Shown: in pieces, positions 32,727 to 39,359 of the stretch
Layout of the letters: the number at the start of each line of letters is the position of its first letter
Numbering within the stretch: the stretch's first letter is position 1
Assembly (NCBI GenBank): GCA_900546845.1
Contig: UREK01000010.1
Span: 10,195 to 74,194 of the forward strand
DNA length: 64,000 nt
Direction of reading: 5' to 3'
Source: an uncultured Eubacteriales bacterium
GTDB lineage: Bacteria; Bacillota; Clostridia; Christensenellales; CAG-138
Program-made: the position numbers and the translations under genes
Notes under the pieces: model-generated
The model's input: the letters and a program-made list of their open reading frames with translations, nothing else
The model's database searches: none
Told to the model about the DNA's origin: nothing

Positions 32727-33671
32727 TTATTTCAGGTTTGCGATGTACTTTTCCGCCTGCATGGCGGCGATCGCCCCGTCCGCGGCAGCGGTGACCACCT
32801 GGCGGAGGCTCTTCACACGCAGGTCGCCCGCAGCGAACACGCCGGGCAGGTTCGTGTGCATGTTGTCGTCCGTCTTAATGTAGCCGTTTTCCATCTCCAC
32901 CATGCCTTCATAAAGGCCGGTATTGGGCAGAAGGCCGATGAAGCCGAACACGCCGAACATGCCGTCCTCCTCGTCCGCCTCGATGGTGGTCAGCTCGCCC
33001 GTTTTGGTGTTTTTGACGACCATTTTGGAGAGGATCTCGTCGCCGTCCACCTCGTCCACAACGCTGTTCCAGAGGAAGTGAAGTTTCGGGTTCGCAAACG
33101 CCTTTTCCTGGATGGATTTCGCGGCGCGCAGCTCGTCCCGGCGGTGGATGATCGTCACCTTGCGGGCGAACTTCGTCAGGTACATAGCCTCTTCAACAGC
33201 CGCGTCGCCGCCGCCGACCACGAACACTTCAAAATCCTCGAAAAACGCAGCATCGCACGTCGCGCAGAAGGAGATGCCCTTGCCGACGAACTTGCCCTCG
33301 TTCTTGCAGCCGATGGGGCGCGGGAATGCGCCGGTCGCAAGGATCACGGTCTTTGCCAGGTATTCGTCACCCTTCGCGCCGGTGAGCTTCTTCACTTCGC
33401 CGTCAAGCTCCACGCTTTTGATGGAATCCCGCGCGCGCTCCACGCCGAACTTTTCCGCCTGGGCAGTCATGCGGGCGATGAGCGAAGGGCCGGATTCGCC
33501 CTCGAGCTGCTGGCCGGGATAGTTTTCGATCTCGTTGGTGATGGCGATCTGCCCGCCATCCTGCCCCTTTTCGATGATGAGGGTGCTGAGCCTGGAGCGC
33601 CCGGCATAGAGGCCGGCAGTCAGGCCGGCAGGGCCTGCGCCCAGGATGATCACATCATAAATCTTGCTCAT
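32727..33671 (-). CDS. trxB: Thioredoxin reductase
   Basis: A 314-aa flavoprotein with FAD motif IILGAGPAGLTAGLYAGRS, redox motif SFCATCDAAFF (CATC), NAD(P)-binding VVGGGDAAVEEAMYLTKFA and the ending VFAAGDLRVKSLRQVVTAAADGAIAA. The usual NADPH-binding HRR is present as TIIHRRDELRA. It reduces TrxA for glycine reductase turnover. ATG 33671 has TTGGAGC upstream; the longer frame (5 codons) has no site. It lies downstream of grdB, separated by a hairpin. Confidence 0.96.
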   Translation of the reverse strand: MSKIYDVIILGAGPAGLTAGLYAGRSRLSTLIIEKGQDGGQIAITNEIENYPGQQLEGESGPSLIARMTAQAEKFGVERARDSIKSVELDGEVKKLTGAKGDEYLAKTVILATGAFPRPIGCKNEGKFVGKGISFCATCDAAFFEDFEVFVVGGGDAAVEEAMYLTKFARKVTIIHRRDELRAAKSIQEKAFANPKLHFLWNSVVDEVDGDEILSKMVVKNTKTGELTTIEADEEDGMFGVFGFIGLLPNTGLYEGMVEMENGYIKTDDNMHTNLPGVFAAGDLRVKSLRQVVTAAADGAIAAMQAEKYIANLK

Positions 33672-33702
33672 TTTACTATGCTCCAAACGGATTTTGGGAT
33701 AA

Positions 33703-33732
33703 GCCGCCTGCGGGAGACCCTCCGCAGGCGGC
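33703..33732 (-). other. grdB-trxB intercistronic hairpin
   Basis: Minus strand GCCGCCTGCGG-AGGGTCTC-CCGCAGGCGGC, an 11-bp stem eight bases after the grdB stop. No T tract; a likely RNA-stability or expression-balance element. Confidence 0.6.
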
Positions 33733-33740
33733 AGTTCTTG

Positions 33741-35045
33741 CTACAGTTCGAAGATCGTCTGATCCTCGACCTCGGTCGTGAGCGCCTCAAGCGCACGGGC
33801 GACCAGCTTCTTGCGAAGCGCGTACTCCTCCTCAGCGGGCAGAGCCGGGTTGCCAAGGGGATGCGGGATCGCAATCGTCGGAACGATTCGGTTTGCGCCG
33901 ACCGTCATCGAGATAGGCGTGACCGTGCACATATGCACCACGGGGATGCCCGCCCTTTCGATTTCTTTCACCATCGTTGCACCGCAACGCGTGCAGGTGC
34001 CTCAGGTCGAGGTCATGATGACGGCGTTTACGCCGGCCTGCAGGAGCTTTTGCGCATACTCCGCGGCGAACTTCTTCGCGTTGGCGACGGAAGTGCCGTT
34101 GCCGACGGTGGTGTAGAAATAATCGTGCAGCTTGCCGATCCTGCCCTCGCGCTCAAACTCGCGCAGCACGTCCACGGGGAGGACGCGGTTCGGGTTCTCG
34201 TTGGCATACACGGGGTCGTAGCCGCCGTGCGCGGTCTCATAGGTCGCTTCGGTCAGCTTTTCCACGCCCTTGATGCAGTATTCGCCATAGTGGGACGCGG
34301 AGGAGGATTCGATGTGGTCCGGGTTGCCCTTGGGCACGATGCCGCCGGAGGTGCACAGCGCGACCGTCGCGTGCGCAAGATCCTTCACGGCCGGGTTGGG
34401 GGCGACGCGGTCGAAGGAGGGCATCGGGTATTCCGTGGTGAACGGCTTGTCGGCAAGCTTCTTGAGGAGCATGTCAACAGCGCGCTTGGAGCCGCGCTCC
34501 TTCTCGAAGAAGTTCACGCGCACGCCGTTGGGCATGTAGCCGTCCTCGCAGGAAGCACCGAGCTTTTCGCCCTTCATCAGCTTGAGCGCGAGCTTTGCCA
34601 TCACAGGCGCGGCCTTGCGCATGCCGGCCGCGCTGTTGGCGGTGGGCACGATGAGGAGCTTATCCTTGAGGTCCGCGCCGGGGTTTTCTTCATACATGCC
34701 GGTGAGGACCGGGATGCCGAGTTCTTCCTTCACAGCAAGCGCAACGTTGGCGCAGGCATAGCCATAGCGGCCGGCGTTGAACGCGGGGCCTGCGATGAAC
34801 AGATCCGGCTTCTTTTCCTTGACCCATGCGAGGATCTGAGCCTTCGCCTCTTTTTCATGCTCCGCGAAGTGGGAGTCGCCGCAGACGATCGTCGCCACGA
34901 TCTCCGCCTCGCCCTTCCAAGCCTGGTTGAACGCGAGGCCGGGGCCTACGAATCCTTCCCGCAGCTCGGGAGCTACGTGCGCCATTTCCTCGCCGCCGAT
35001 GTTGGCGAAGAACTGGTTGATGTAATGTACAACACGATAACTCAT
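33741..35045 (-). CDS. grdB: Glycine reductase selenoprotein B (contains Sec348)
   Basis: The frame passes an in-frame TGA at 34002-34004: ...VNAVIMTST-U-GTCTRCGATMVKEIER... The UxxCxxC motif is the substrate-activating site of protein B subunit gamma. The 434-aa product with Sec at 348 matches known GrdB. It attacks the Schiff base formed by glycine on the pyruvoyl group of GrdE, giving a Se-carboxymethyl intermediate. Treating TGA as stop would split it into a 347-aa and a 77-aa piece. ATG 35045 has AGGAG upstream. It lies between grdE and trxB. The C-terminal HMCTVTPISMTVGANRIVP segment is conserved in the family. Confidence 0.97.
33979..34004 (-). promoter_or_regulatory. grdB bacterial SECIS element
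   Basis: After the UGA, GCACC-TGCACGCGTTGC-GGTGC can fold into a short stem-loop starting two bases past the codon, as required for SelB recognition. Confidence 0.65.
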
Positions 35046-35068
35046 GTTCTCTGCTTTCTCCTTCCCGT

Positions 35069-36361
35069 TTATCTTGCGCTCAGGCGGTTGAAGCCCATCT
35101 CGTTGGTAGCGCCGGTGATGACCTGGAGCTCCGCCTCAATGGAGCCGTCCGGGCGCAGGGAACCGGCGTGGCCGCCGGCGATCTTGTCGACGTAATCGAG
35201 CGTGCCGATGACCTTCTCCATCGGCGGGAGGACGATCACCTCGTTCGCATTGCCGCCGGTGACGACCGCGTCCGCGAGCGGGTCCGCGTCTGCAAGCGAC
35301 TGGGACTTGCCATCCTGCCCAGCGTATTCGTCGGTGATGATGGTGGTCTTGACGCCCATCTGCTCGATCTTCTTCGTGTTCATGATGAGGTCGGTGTCCG
35401 GGTTGCCGAAGCCTTCCTGGGAGACGATCACGCCGTCAAGATCCAAGAGGCGGCAGAGCTTGGCGCTCCAATCGGAGGAACGCTGCTTATCCGCGAGGTA
35501 CACGTTCTCGTTGGTGATGATGTTGCAGACGTAGTTGAGCGTTTTGCCGTGCTGCTCGAACAGATCCGCCACCACGGGGTTGTTCTGGTGATGGTAGGTG
35601 GTGTTCTTGTCGCACGCGGAAACGCAGTTGCCGCTGATGATCGCGCCGTCCATGGTCTCCGTCGGGTACAGGATGGTCGTAAGCGAGCGCTTCGCGTCCA
35701 CGCCGTAAACATAGGTGTCATGCAGAAGGCCCTGGCTTTGCAGCATGTGGACGTAGCCCACGCGCGGCAGGTTCGGGAACTTCTCGATGCCCTCCTTGAC
35801 GCCGAAGGTCTCGAAAGTCTTCGTCTCATCCGGGGTAATGTTGCGGCCGAGTTCGCCCACGAACGTCGCGGCGCGCAGCCCCGCCATGCGGACGGCATGC
35901 TCATACTCATGCTGATGCACGCCCTCGACCGGCTCGCACACCATCACGAGGTTCAGGAGCTTCGAGAACGGCGTATACTCCGCGCCCGGGCCGCTCATGT
36001 CGATGATGCCCTCCTGGAAGCCGACGATCTTGCCGGCGGTGACGACCGCCATGCCGCGGAGCACGTGGGTCTTGCCGGAACCAACGGTGTCAACCTTGGC
36101 GATGACGCCCGGGAATTCGCCGCCGGGGCCCTCGACCTTCACGCGGGGCTCGATGACGTCCTTCACGGGGGTGATGCGGACGCTTTCGCCTGGCTTTGCA
36201 ATGTCAAAGCGCGCGGACTTGACACAGGCCTTCACGTCGTCGTCCTCATACACAAAGGCCTTGACCGCGTCGGCGTTGACGAAAAGCGTTCCGTTTTCTA
36301 CCTTGCATTCGTTTGAAAATTGTATGTCCTTGATCTCGATGAAGCCCAATTCCAATTTCAA
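35069..36361 (-). CDS. grdE: Glycine reductase component B, GrdE (pyruvoyl proprotein)
   Basis: A 430-aa proprotein that cleaves itself at an Asn-Cys bond; the motif DGAIISGNCVSACDKNTTYH places the Cys near residue 246. The new N-terminal pyruvoyl group binds glycine as a Schiff base. The opening KLELGFIEIKDIQF and the closing GGHAGSLRPDGSIEAELQVITGATNEMGF are family signatures. By homology to GrdE (usually opening MxLELGxIxIKD) I place the start at a TTG (36361) eight bases after AAGGAGGAGG; a GTG at 36370 is too close to that site. It is the second gene after the glycine riboswitch. Confidence 0.93.
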   Translation of the reverse strand: MKLELGFIEIKDIQFSNECKVENGTLFVNADAVKAFVYEDDDVKACVKSARFDIAKPGESVRITPVKDVIEPRVKVEGPGGEFPGVIAKVDTVGSGKTHVLRGMAVVTAGKIVGFQEGIIDMSGPGAEYTPFSKLLNLVMVCEPVEGVHQHEYEHAVRMAGLRAATFVGELGRNITPDETKTFETFGVKEGIEKFPNLPRVGYVHMLQSQGLLHDTYVYGVDAKRSLTTILYPTETMDGAIISGNCVSACDKNTTYHHQNNPVVADLFEQHGKTLNYVCNIITNENVYLADKQRSSDWSAKLCRLLDLDGVIVSQEGFGNPDTDLIMNTKKIEQMGVKTTIITDEYAGQDGKSQSLADADPLADAVVTGGNANEVIVLPPMEKVIGTLDYVDKIAGGHAGSLRPDGSIEAELQVITGATNEMGFNRLSAR

Positions 36362-36381
36362 AGCGAACACCTCCTCCTTTT

Positions 36382-36801
36382 TTATTGCTGGTTTTGTATC
36401 TTACTAAGGCCCGCCGCTGCGTCGAATTCCACGGCGCCCGCAAGCAGGGTATAGTCGATCAGTTGGAAATCCCGCTTCACCGCCTCGGTGAGCGTCCGCG
36501 CCCGGGGCGGGAACTTATCCGCCGCGAGGATGCATTCCGCGATGATCCCGGCCTGCTCCGCGGAAAACCCGTGCGGCTCTCGGGAAAGGACGACGGACTT
36601 ATACGGCGTTTCGTTGGGCTTGACGCTGCCGGACAGCGGGTGGGTATACAGCGCGTGGCCCGCGTAGATGAGATCCCGCGCCTTCACGAGGATCTCCCGG
36701 TACGTGCATTCCGAGAAAAAACGGATCTCACAGCAGCCCGCCATGCATTGCGCAAGGAGCGGGTTGTTCGTGAGGATCAAAGAATCGCGTGCGTGCTTCA
36801 T
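36382..36801 (-). CDS. grdX: GrdX protein
   Basis: A 139-aa protein found at the head of glycine/sarcosine/betaine reductase operons. It opens SLILTNNPLLAQ and carries ...LIYAGHALYTHPLSGSVKPNETPYKSV, the region conserved in GrdX, with EFDAAAGLSKIQNQ at the end. Its role is not known; it may assist component B maturation. ATG 36801 is preceded by GGGAGGGAGC; the longer frame covers the riboswitch terminator and is not translated. It is the first gene of the grd operon. Confidence 0.93.
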   Translation of the reverse strand: MKHARDSLILTNNPLLAQCMAGCCEIRFFSECTYREILVKARDLIYAGHALYTHPLSGSVKPNETPYKSVVLSREPHGFSAEQAGIIAECILAADKFPPRARTLTEAVKRDFQLIDYTLLAGAVEFDAAAGLSKIQNQQ

Positions 36802-36847
36802 ACGCTCCCTCCCTGGCGCCAACGCCCCATTTTTCATGCACAAAAAA

Positions 36848-36898
36848 ACAGAGCAGGCCGCGGGCAACAGAAATTAGCCCTTGCCTGACTCTGTACAT
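36848..36898 (-). terminator. Glycine riboswitch expression-platform terminator
   Basis: Minus strand GAGTCAGGC...GGGC...GCCC...GGCCTGCTC followed by TGTTTTTTTG. Its 5' arm overlaps the last aptamer's P1 region, so glycine binding would block terminator formation and turn the operon on. Confidence 0.75.
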
Positions 36899-37070
36899 AA
36901 ACCTGAGAGATTCCCCGCAGCTCGCCGCAGGTTGCGCCTTCGGTGCTTTCGCTTTCCAGAGTTTTGTCGGAATACAGTCCGTTTGCCTGAGATGTTCGCG
37001 CCGTGCCGGCAAGCTGCGGCGCTTATTCCTTCGGCCCCGCCCAACCTGGGGCAGAATCTCCTGTATTCTT
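36882..37070 (-). promoter_or_regulatory. Tandem glycine riboswitch
   Basis: Minus strand shows two aptamers. The first runs GGAGATTCTGCC...CCGAAGGAATAAGC...ATCTCAGGCAAACGGAC. The second runs CTCTGGAAAGCG...CACCGAAGGCGCAACC...AATCTCTCAGG. Both have the CCGAAGG and ATCTCAGG/TCTCTCAGG motifs of the gcvT class. It precedes the glycine reductase operon, a known glycine riboswitch target in Clostridia. It fills the 36802-37122 gap with its terminator. Confidence 0.95.
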
Positions 37071-37122
37071 CATCCAAAGCAGATTCAATTTTATTGCAGG
37101 GAAGCCATCCCCTACGTCTATA

Positions 37123-37151
37123 ACTATACCGCTTTGTATGTAAAATGTCAA
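37123..37151 (-). promoter_or_regulatory. grd operon promoter
   Basis: Minus strand TTGACA (37146-37151), 17-bp spacer, TATAGT (37123-37128), about 50 bp before the first riboswitch aptamer. A partial LysR-type motif (ATCG-N7-CaAT) at 37169-37183 sits just upstream. Confidence 0.85.
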
Positions 37152-37246
37152 TCAAAATACGGCATATCATCGGAAAATACAATAGTAATCCCCCTGTCTT
37201 TCCAAAGATGCGCGGAGCGTCCTGTTTTCCGGGCGCTCCGCGCATT

Positions 37247-37681
37247 TCACTTCGATTCGGGTAGTGCGCCGTCGCCGCCCATAAGCGCGGTCATCTCCTC
37301 AATGCGCTCCAGCGGGAACGGCGGCATGCACAGGGGCCTCATGGCGATGCTCATGAGCTTCATCGGGTTGTCGTCCGCCGCCACGCGGTTGGACGAAAGC
37401 GCCCCGCAGCGCCTGCAGCGGTGGACGATCGCCCATTCGCCGCCCTTACGCACCCAGACCGCCACCGGTTCCATCACACCGCCGCAATCCGCGGCCCGGT
37501 CGCCCGGCTCCACATCCACATGCAAGCTCGCAAGGCAGTTGGGGCAATGGTTCCTGTGCGCGCTCCCTGCCCCCGCGGAAACCACGGAGCGGCCGCAGGC
37601 CTTGCAGGTGAAGCTGTCCACACAAGGGTGGTTCTTGTAATAGTTCTTTTCGTATTGCTTCCGTTTGTTTTCACGGTTCAC
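37247..37681 (-). CDS. RNHCP-domain zinc-ribbon protein
   Basis: A 144-aa basic protein with four CxxC-type pairs: SFTCKACGRSV, the name-giving RNHCPNCLAS (Arg-Asn-His-Cys-Pro), DCGG, and HRCRRCGAL. This is the RNHCP domain, whose function is unknown; the ribbons imply a zinc-binding, possibly nucleic acid-binding role. The product starts at GTG 37681 with AGGAGGAAAG upstream. That site can pair with an anti-SD arm described separately, so translation may be controlled by an upstream reading frame. It has its own promoter. Confidence 0.9.
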   Translation of the reverse strand: MNRENKRKQYEKNYYKNHPCVDSFTCKACGRSVVSAGAGSAHRNHCPNCLASLHVDVEPGDRAADCGGVMEPVAVWVRKGGEWAIVHRCRRCGALSSNRVAADDNPMKLMSIAMRPLCMPPFPLERIEEMTALMGGDGALPESK

Positions 37682-37688
37682 GGTATCT

Positions 37689-37753
37689 TTCCTCCTAAAG
37701 GCAATTTTGAATTTCCTTTTGGGAGGAATGCGGAAATTTAACGCCTTCCTCCC
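37689..37753 (-). promoter_or_regulatory. Possible translational attenuator of the RNHCP gene
   Basis: Minus strand, in order: arm 1 GGGAGGAA (37746-37753), arm 2 TTCCTCCC (37721-37728) and the ribosome site AGGAGGAA (37689-37696). Arm 2 can pair with either arm 1 or the ribosome site (7-8 bp). Arm 1 starts three bases after an 11-codon reading frame. Confidence 0.55.
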
Positions 37754-37755
37754 GG

Positions 37756-37791
37756 TCAGCGCACAATCTCCTGCTTGATATACTTTTTCAA
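37756..37791 (-). CDS. 11-codon upstream reading frame before RNHCP gene
   Basis: TTG start (37791), coding for LKKYIKQEIVR (Met first if used), with AAGGAGC upstream at usable spacing and TGA at 37756. It lies between the promoter and the hairpin that could mask the RNHCP ribosome site. The peptide's Lys/Ile-rich composition looks coding-like, but with 11 codons this is weak evidence; it could be chance. Confidence 0.4.
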   Translation of the reverse strand: MKKYIKQEIVR

Positions 37792-37842
37792 AAAGCGTTG
37801 CTCCTTCTTTCCGTTTTGCCGGTTTTCGGCTTGTTTATCAGT

Positions 37843-37871
37843 ATCATACCACGCGGCGGGCGGCGTTTCAA
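37843..37871 (-). promoter_or_regulatory. RNHCP gene promoter
   Basis: Minus strand TTGAAA (37866-37871), 17-bp spacer, TATGAT (37843-37848), giving a leader of about 155 nt before the GTG start. Confidence 0.75.
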
Positions 37872-37906
37872 GCGCCCCGGCCGCTCCAGCCATACCCGGC
37901 TGAATA

Positions 37907-37944
37907 CAAAAAATCCCCATCGCTTACTGGCTGGGGCTTTTTAT
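37907..37944 (-). terminator. Terminator of the rhomboid operon
   Basis: Minus strand GCCCCA-GCCAGTAAGCGA-TGGGGATTTTTTG right after the 90-aa gene's stop. The plus strand also ends in CTTTTTATT, so it can act both ways. Confidence 0.7.
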
Positions 37945-38216
37945 TATCTGCCTTTCCGGAAGGAACCGCCGCCTCGGTATGTGTTTACGATGCAAGTGTA
38001 AACCTGGCCGTATCTTGGGCATTTCAAAACGTGAAAAATAATATCATCGATCCAATGTCCTTCTTCGTCCTTATGTTTGCCTGGTTTGCAGTTGCCGTCG
38101 ATCAGGGTGAAGCCGTCGTTTTGGATCAGTTCACTGATAGATTGGATCGTTTTTTCGTATTCTTTAGGCGTATGGAACTCTTTTACCAATTTAATCTGAG
38201 AACAGTAATCGCACAT
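37944..38216 (-). CDS. Uncharacterised 90-aa Cys-containing protein
   Basis: A small protein opening MCDYCSQIKLVKEF, with a CxxC near the start and a second pair as CP..GQVYTC near residues 69-77, so it may bind zinc. It ends in a basic NTYRGGGSFRKGR. ATG 38216 has GGGAG upstream; the same frame continues further but overlaps the rhomboid gene and lacks a site. It is 38 bp after the rhomboid stop, in a patch lower in G+C than its neighbours. I do not recognise it beyond a resemblance to short hypothetical proteins of Firmicutes. Confidence 0.65.
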   Translation of the reverse strand: MCDYCSQIKLVKEFHTPKEYEKTIQSISELIQNDGFTLIDGNCKPGKHKDEEGHWIDDIIFHVLKCPRYGQVYTCIVNTYRGGGSFRKGR

Positions 38217-38254
38217 TTTTTGCACTCCCGTAATCTCGTGTTTCTCCGGTACGT

Positions 38255-38836
38255 TCAATCTGATTTCTTCAAACCAAGAATCCAACCTATAAATGCTGCT
38301 GCTGCGCCCGCAACAAAGGAAATCAAGTGAAATATGATCGTTGTAGCATTCATAAACGAAAGCACGGGGATATTGCTGACTATCAGGTAGAGAATAAGCC
38401 AGTTTCCACTCCAAGTTCCAAGCTGCAGCTTCGGAAATCCGGGAGTAAGGAATGACATTACCAAGCCAAATCCGCATAACGCAAAGTTATAAGCAGAGCC
38501 GCCTACACTTTGCAGTGTATCCCGATAGATGCAGAGAAAGATGATTTGACTTACGACAGCACATGCAGCGCCGATTAACACGAAGCGCACACTTCCGATA
38601 TGCTGTTCGTAAAGATAACCGACCCAGAACATTGCGCATACATTTGCAAGCAAGTGAATCAAATTCGTATGGGTCAGCCCGGCGGTAAAATAGCGGTAGT
38701 ATTCGTTGCCGATATGAGCGACGCCCGTTCCGCTGAAAAGAGGAGCGATATGATTGGTGGTCACAAGGCACCATACGAGGATCCATACCAGAATAATGAG
38801 AATAGAACCCCGCATTTTTAAAATTCTATTTTTCAT
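38255..38836 (-). CDS. Rhomboid-family intramembrane protease
   Basis: A 193-aa membrane protein with six hydrophobic segments. Rhomboid marks are HTNLIHLLANVCAMFWVG (His/Asn oxyanion helix), GGSAYNFALCGFG (catalytic Ser in GxSx), and IIFHLISFVAGAAAAF (catalytic His). The residue after the Ser is Ala rather than Gly. ATG 38836 has TAGGAGAAG upstream; the frame extends 56 codons further, without a ribosome site, and a TATAAT-type -10 lies at 39028-39033. The A+T-richer composition suggests recent acquisition. The substrate is unknown. Confidence 0.82.
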   Translation of the reverse strand: MKNRILKMRGSILIILVWILVWCLVTTNHIAPLFSGTGVAHIGNEYYRYFTAGLTHTNLIHLLANVCAMFWVGYLYEQHIGSVRFVLIGAACAVVSQIIFLCIYRDTLQSVGGSAYNFALCGFGLVMSFLTPGFPKLQLGTWSGNWLILYLIVSNIPVLSFMNATTIIFHLISFVAGAAAAFIGWILGLKKSD

Positions 38837-39081
38837 TACTTCTCCTATCGCCTGTTTCGAATTTATCTCAAGCGTTCCCGGCAATGCTTTGGGTGGCTGT
38901 ATGACGGTCATCACCGCAATGCCGCCAGAGTGACGGACATAGAACCGAATGGCTTTCCGGGCACCAAACGTTTGATCGCTCCACCGCCGTAATTTACCGC
39001 CCATCTGGGAATATAAAATTCAATACAATTATAGCATCAGAATGCGGACTTTTCCACCACCTTAACTCTGCATACGGTTAT

Positions 39082-39128
39082 AAATAAAAACTCTATGTGA
39101 ATGATTTCTCAAACACATAGAGTTTATC
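39082..39128 (-). terminator. Terminator after tRNA-Sec
   Basis: Minus strand AAACTCTATGTG-TTTGAGAAATCATT-CACATAGAGTTT then TTATTTAT. It ends the selenium operon about 80 bp past tRNA-Sec; nearly symmetric, so it also works toward the plus strand. The gap 39005-39208 holds nothing else. Confidence 0.85.
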
Positions 39129-39208
39129 ATTTCCCGTTTACCTGGCAAAAGTCATATTTCCCTGAATGCTTCTTTATGACTTATTGCCGTTCTGCAACGG
39201 GGATTTCA

Positions 39209-39305
39209 TGGCGGGAACATGTGGGAATCGAACCCACCTGGGCAGCTCTTCACCACCTGCAACGGTTTTGAAGACCGCGGGGCACACCAGCACCCATCTG
39301 CTCCC
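39209..39305 (-). tRNA. selC: Selenocysteine tRNA (UCA)
   Basis: A 97-nt tRNA on the minus strand, with long acceptor arm GGGAGCAG/CATGTTCCC, an extended D stem (GGGTGCTGG...), anticodon arm CGGT-CTTCAAA-ACCG with anticodon UCA, a long variable arm (GCAGGTGGTGAAGAGCTGC) and T arm GTGGGTTCGATTCCCAC, ending GCCA. These are features of tRNA-Sec, which reads the UGA codons in grdA and grdB. It lies 54 bp after selB on the same strand. Confidence 0.96.
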
Positions 39306-39359
39306 AAAGCGTAAGCCATTATAGCACGTCCGCTTTGTGAAAGGCAAGAGGAAACTCTC

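Noticed and set aside
32856..36316. 779-aa and 382-aa plus-strand frames opposite the grd genes
   Set aside because: Antisense to grdB, grdE and trxB, which have unmistakable family motifs.
38837..39004. 56-codon N-terminal extension of the rhomboid gene
   Set aside because: No ribosome site at 39004 and family alignment plus TAGGAGAAG support the start at 38836.
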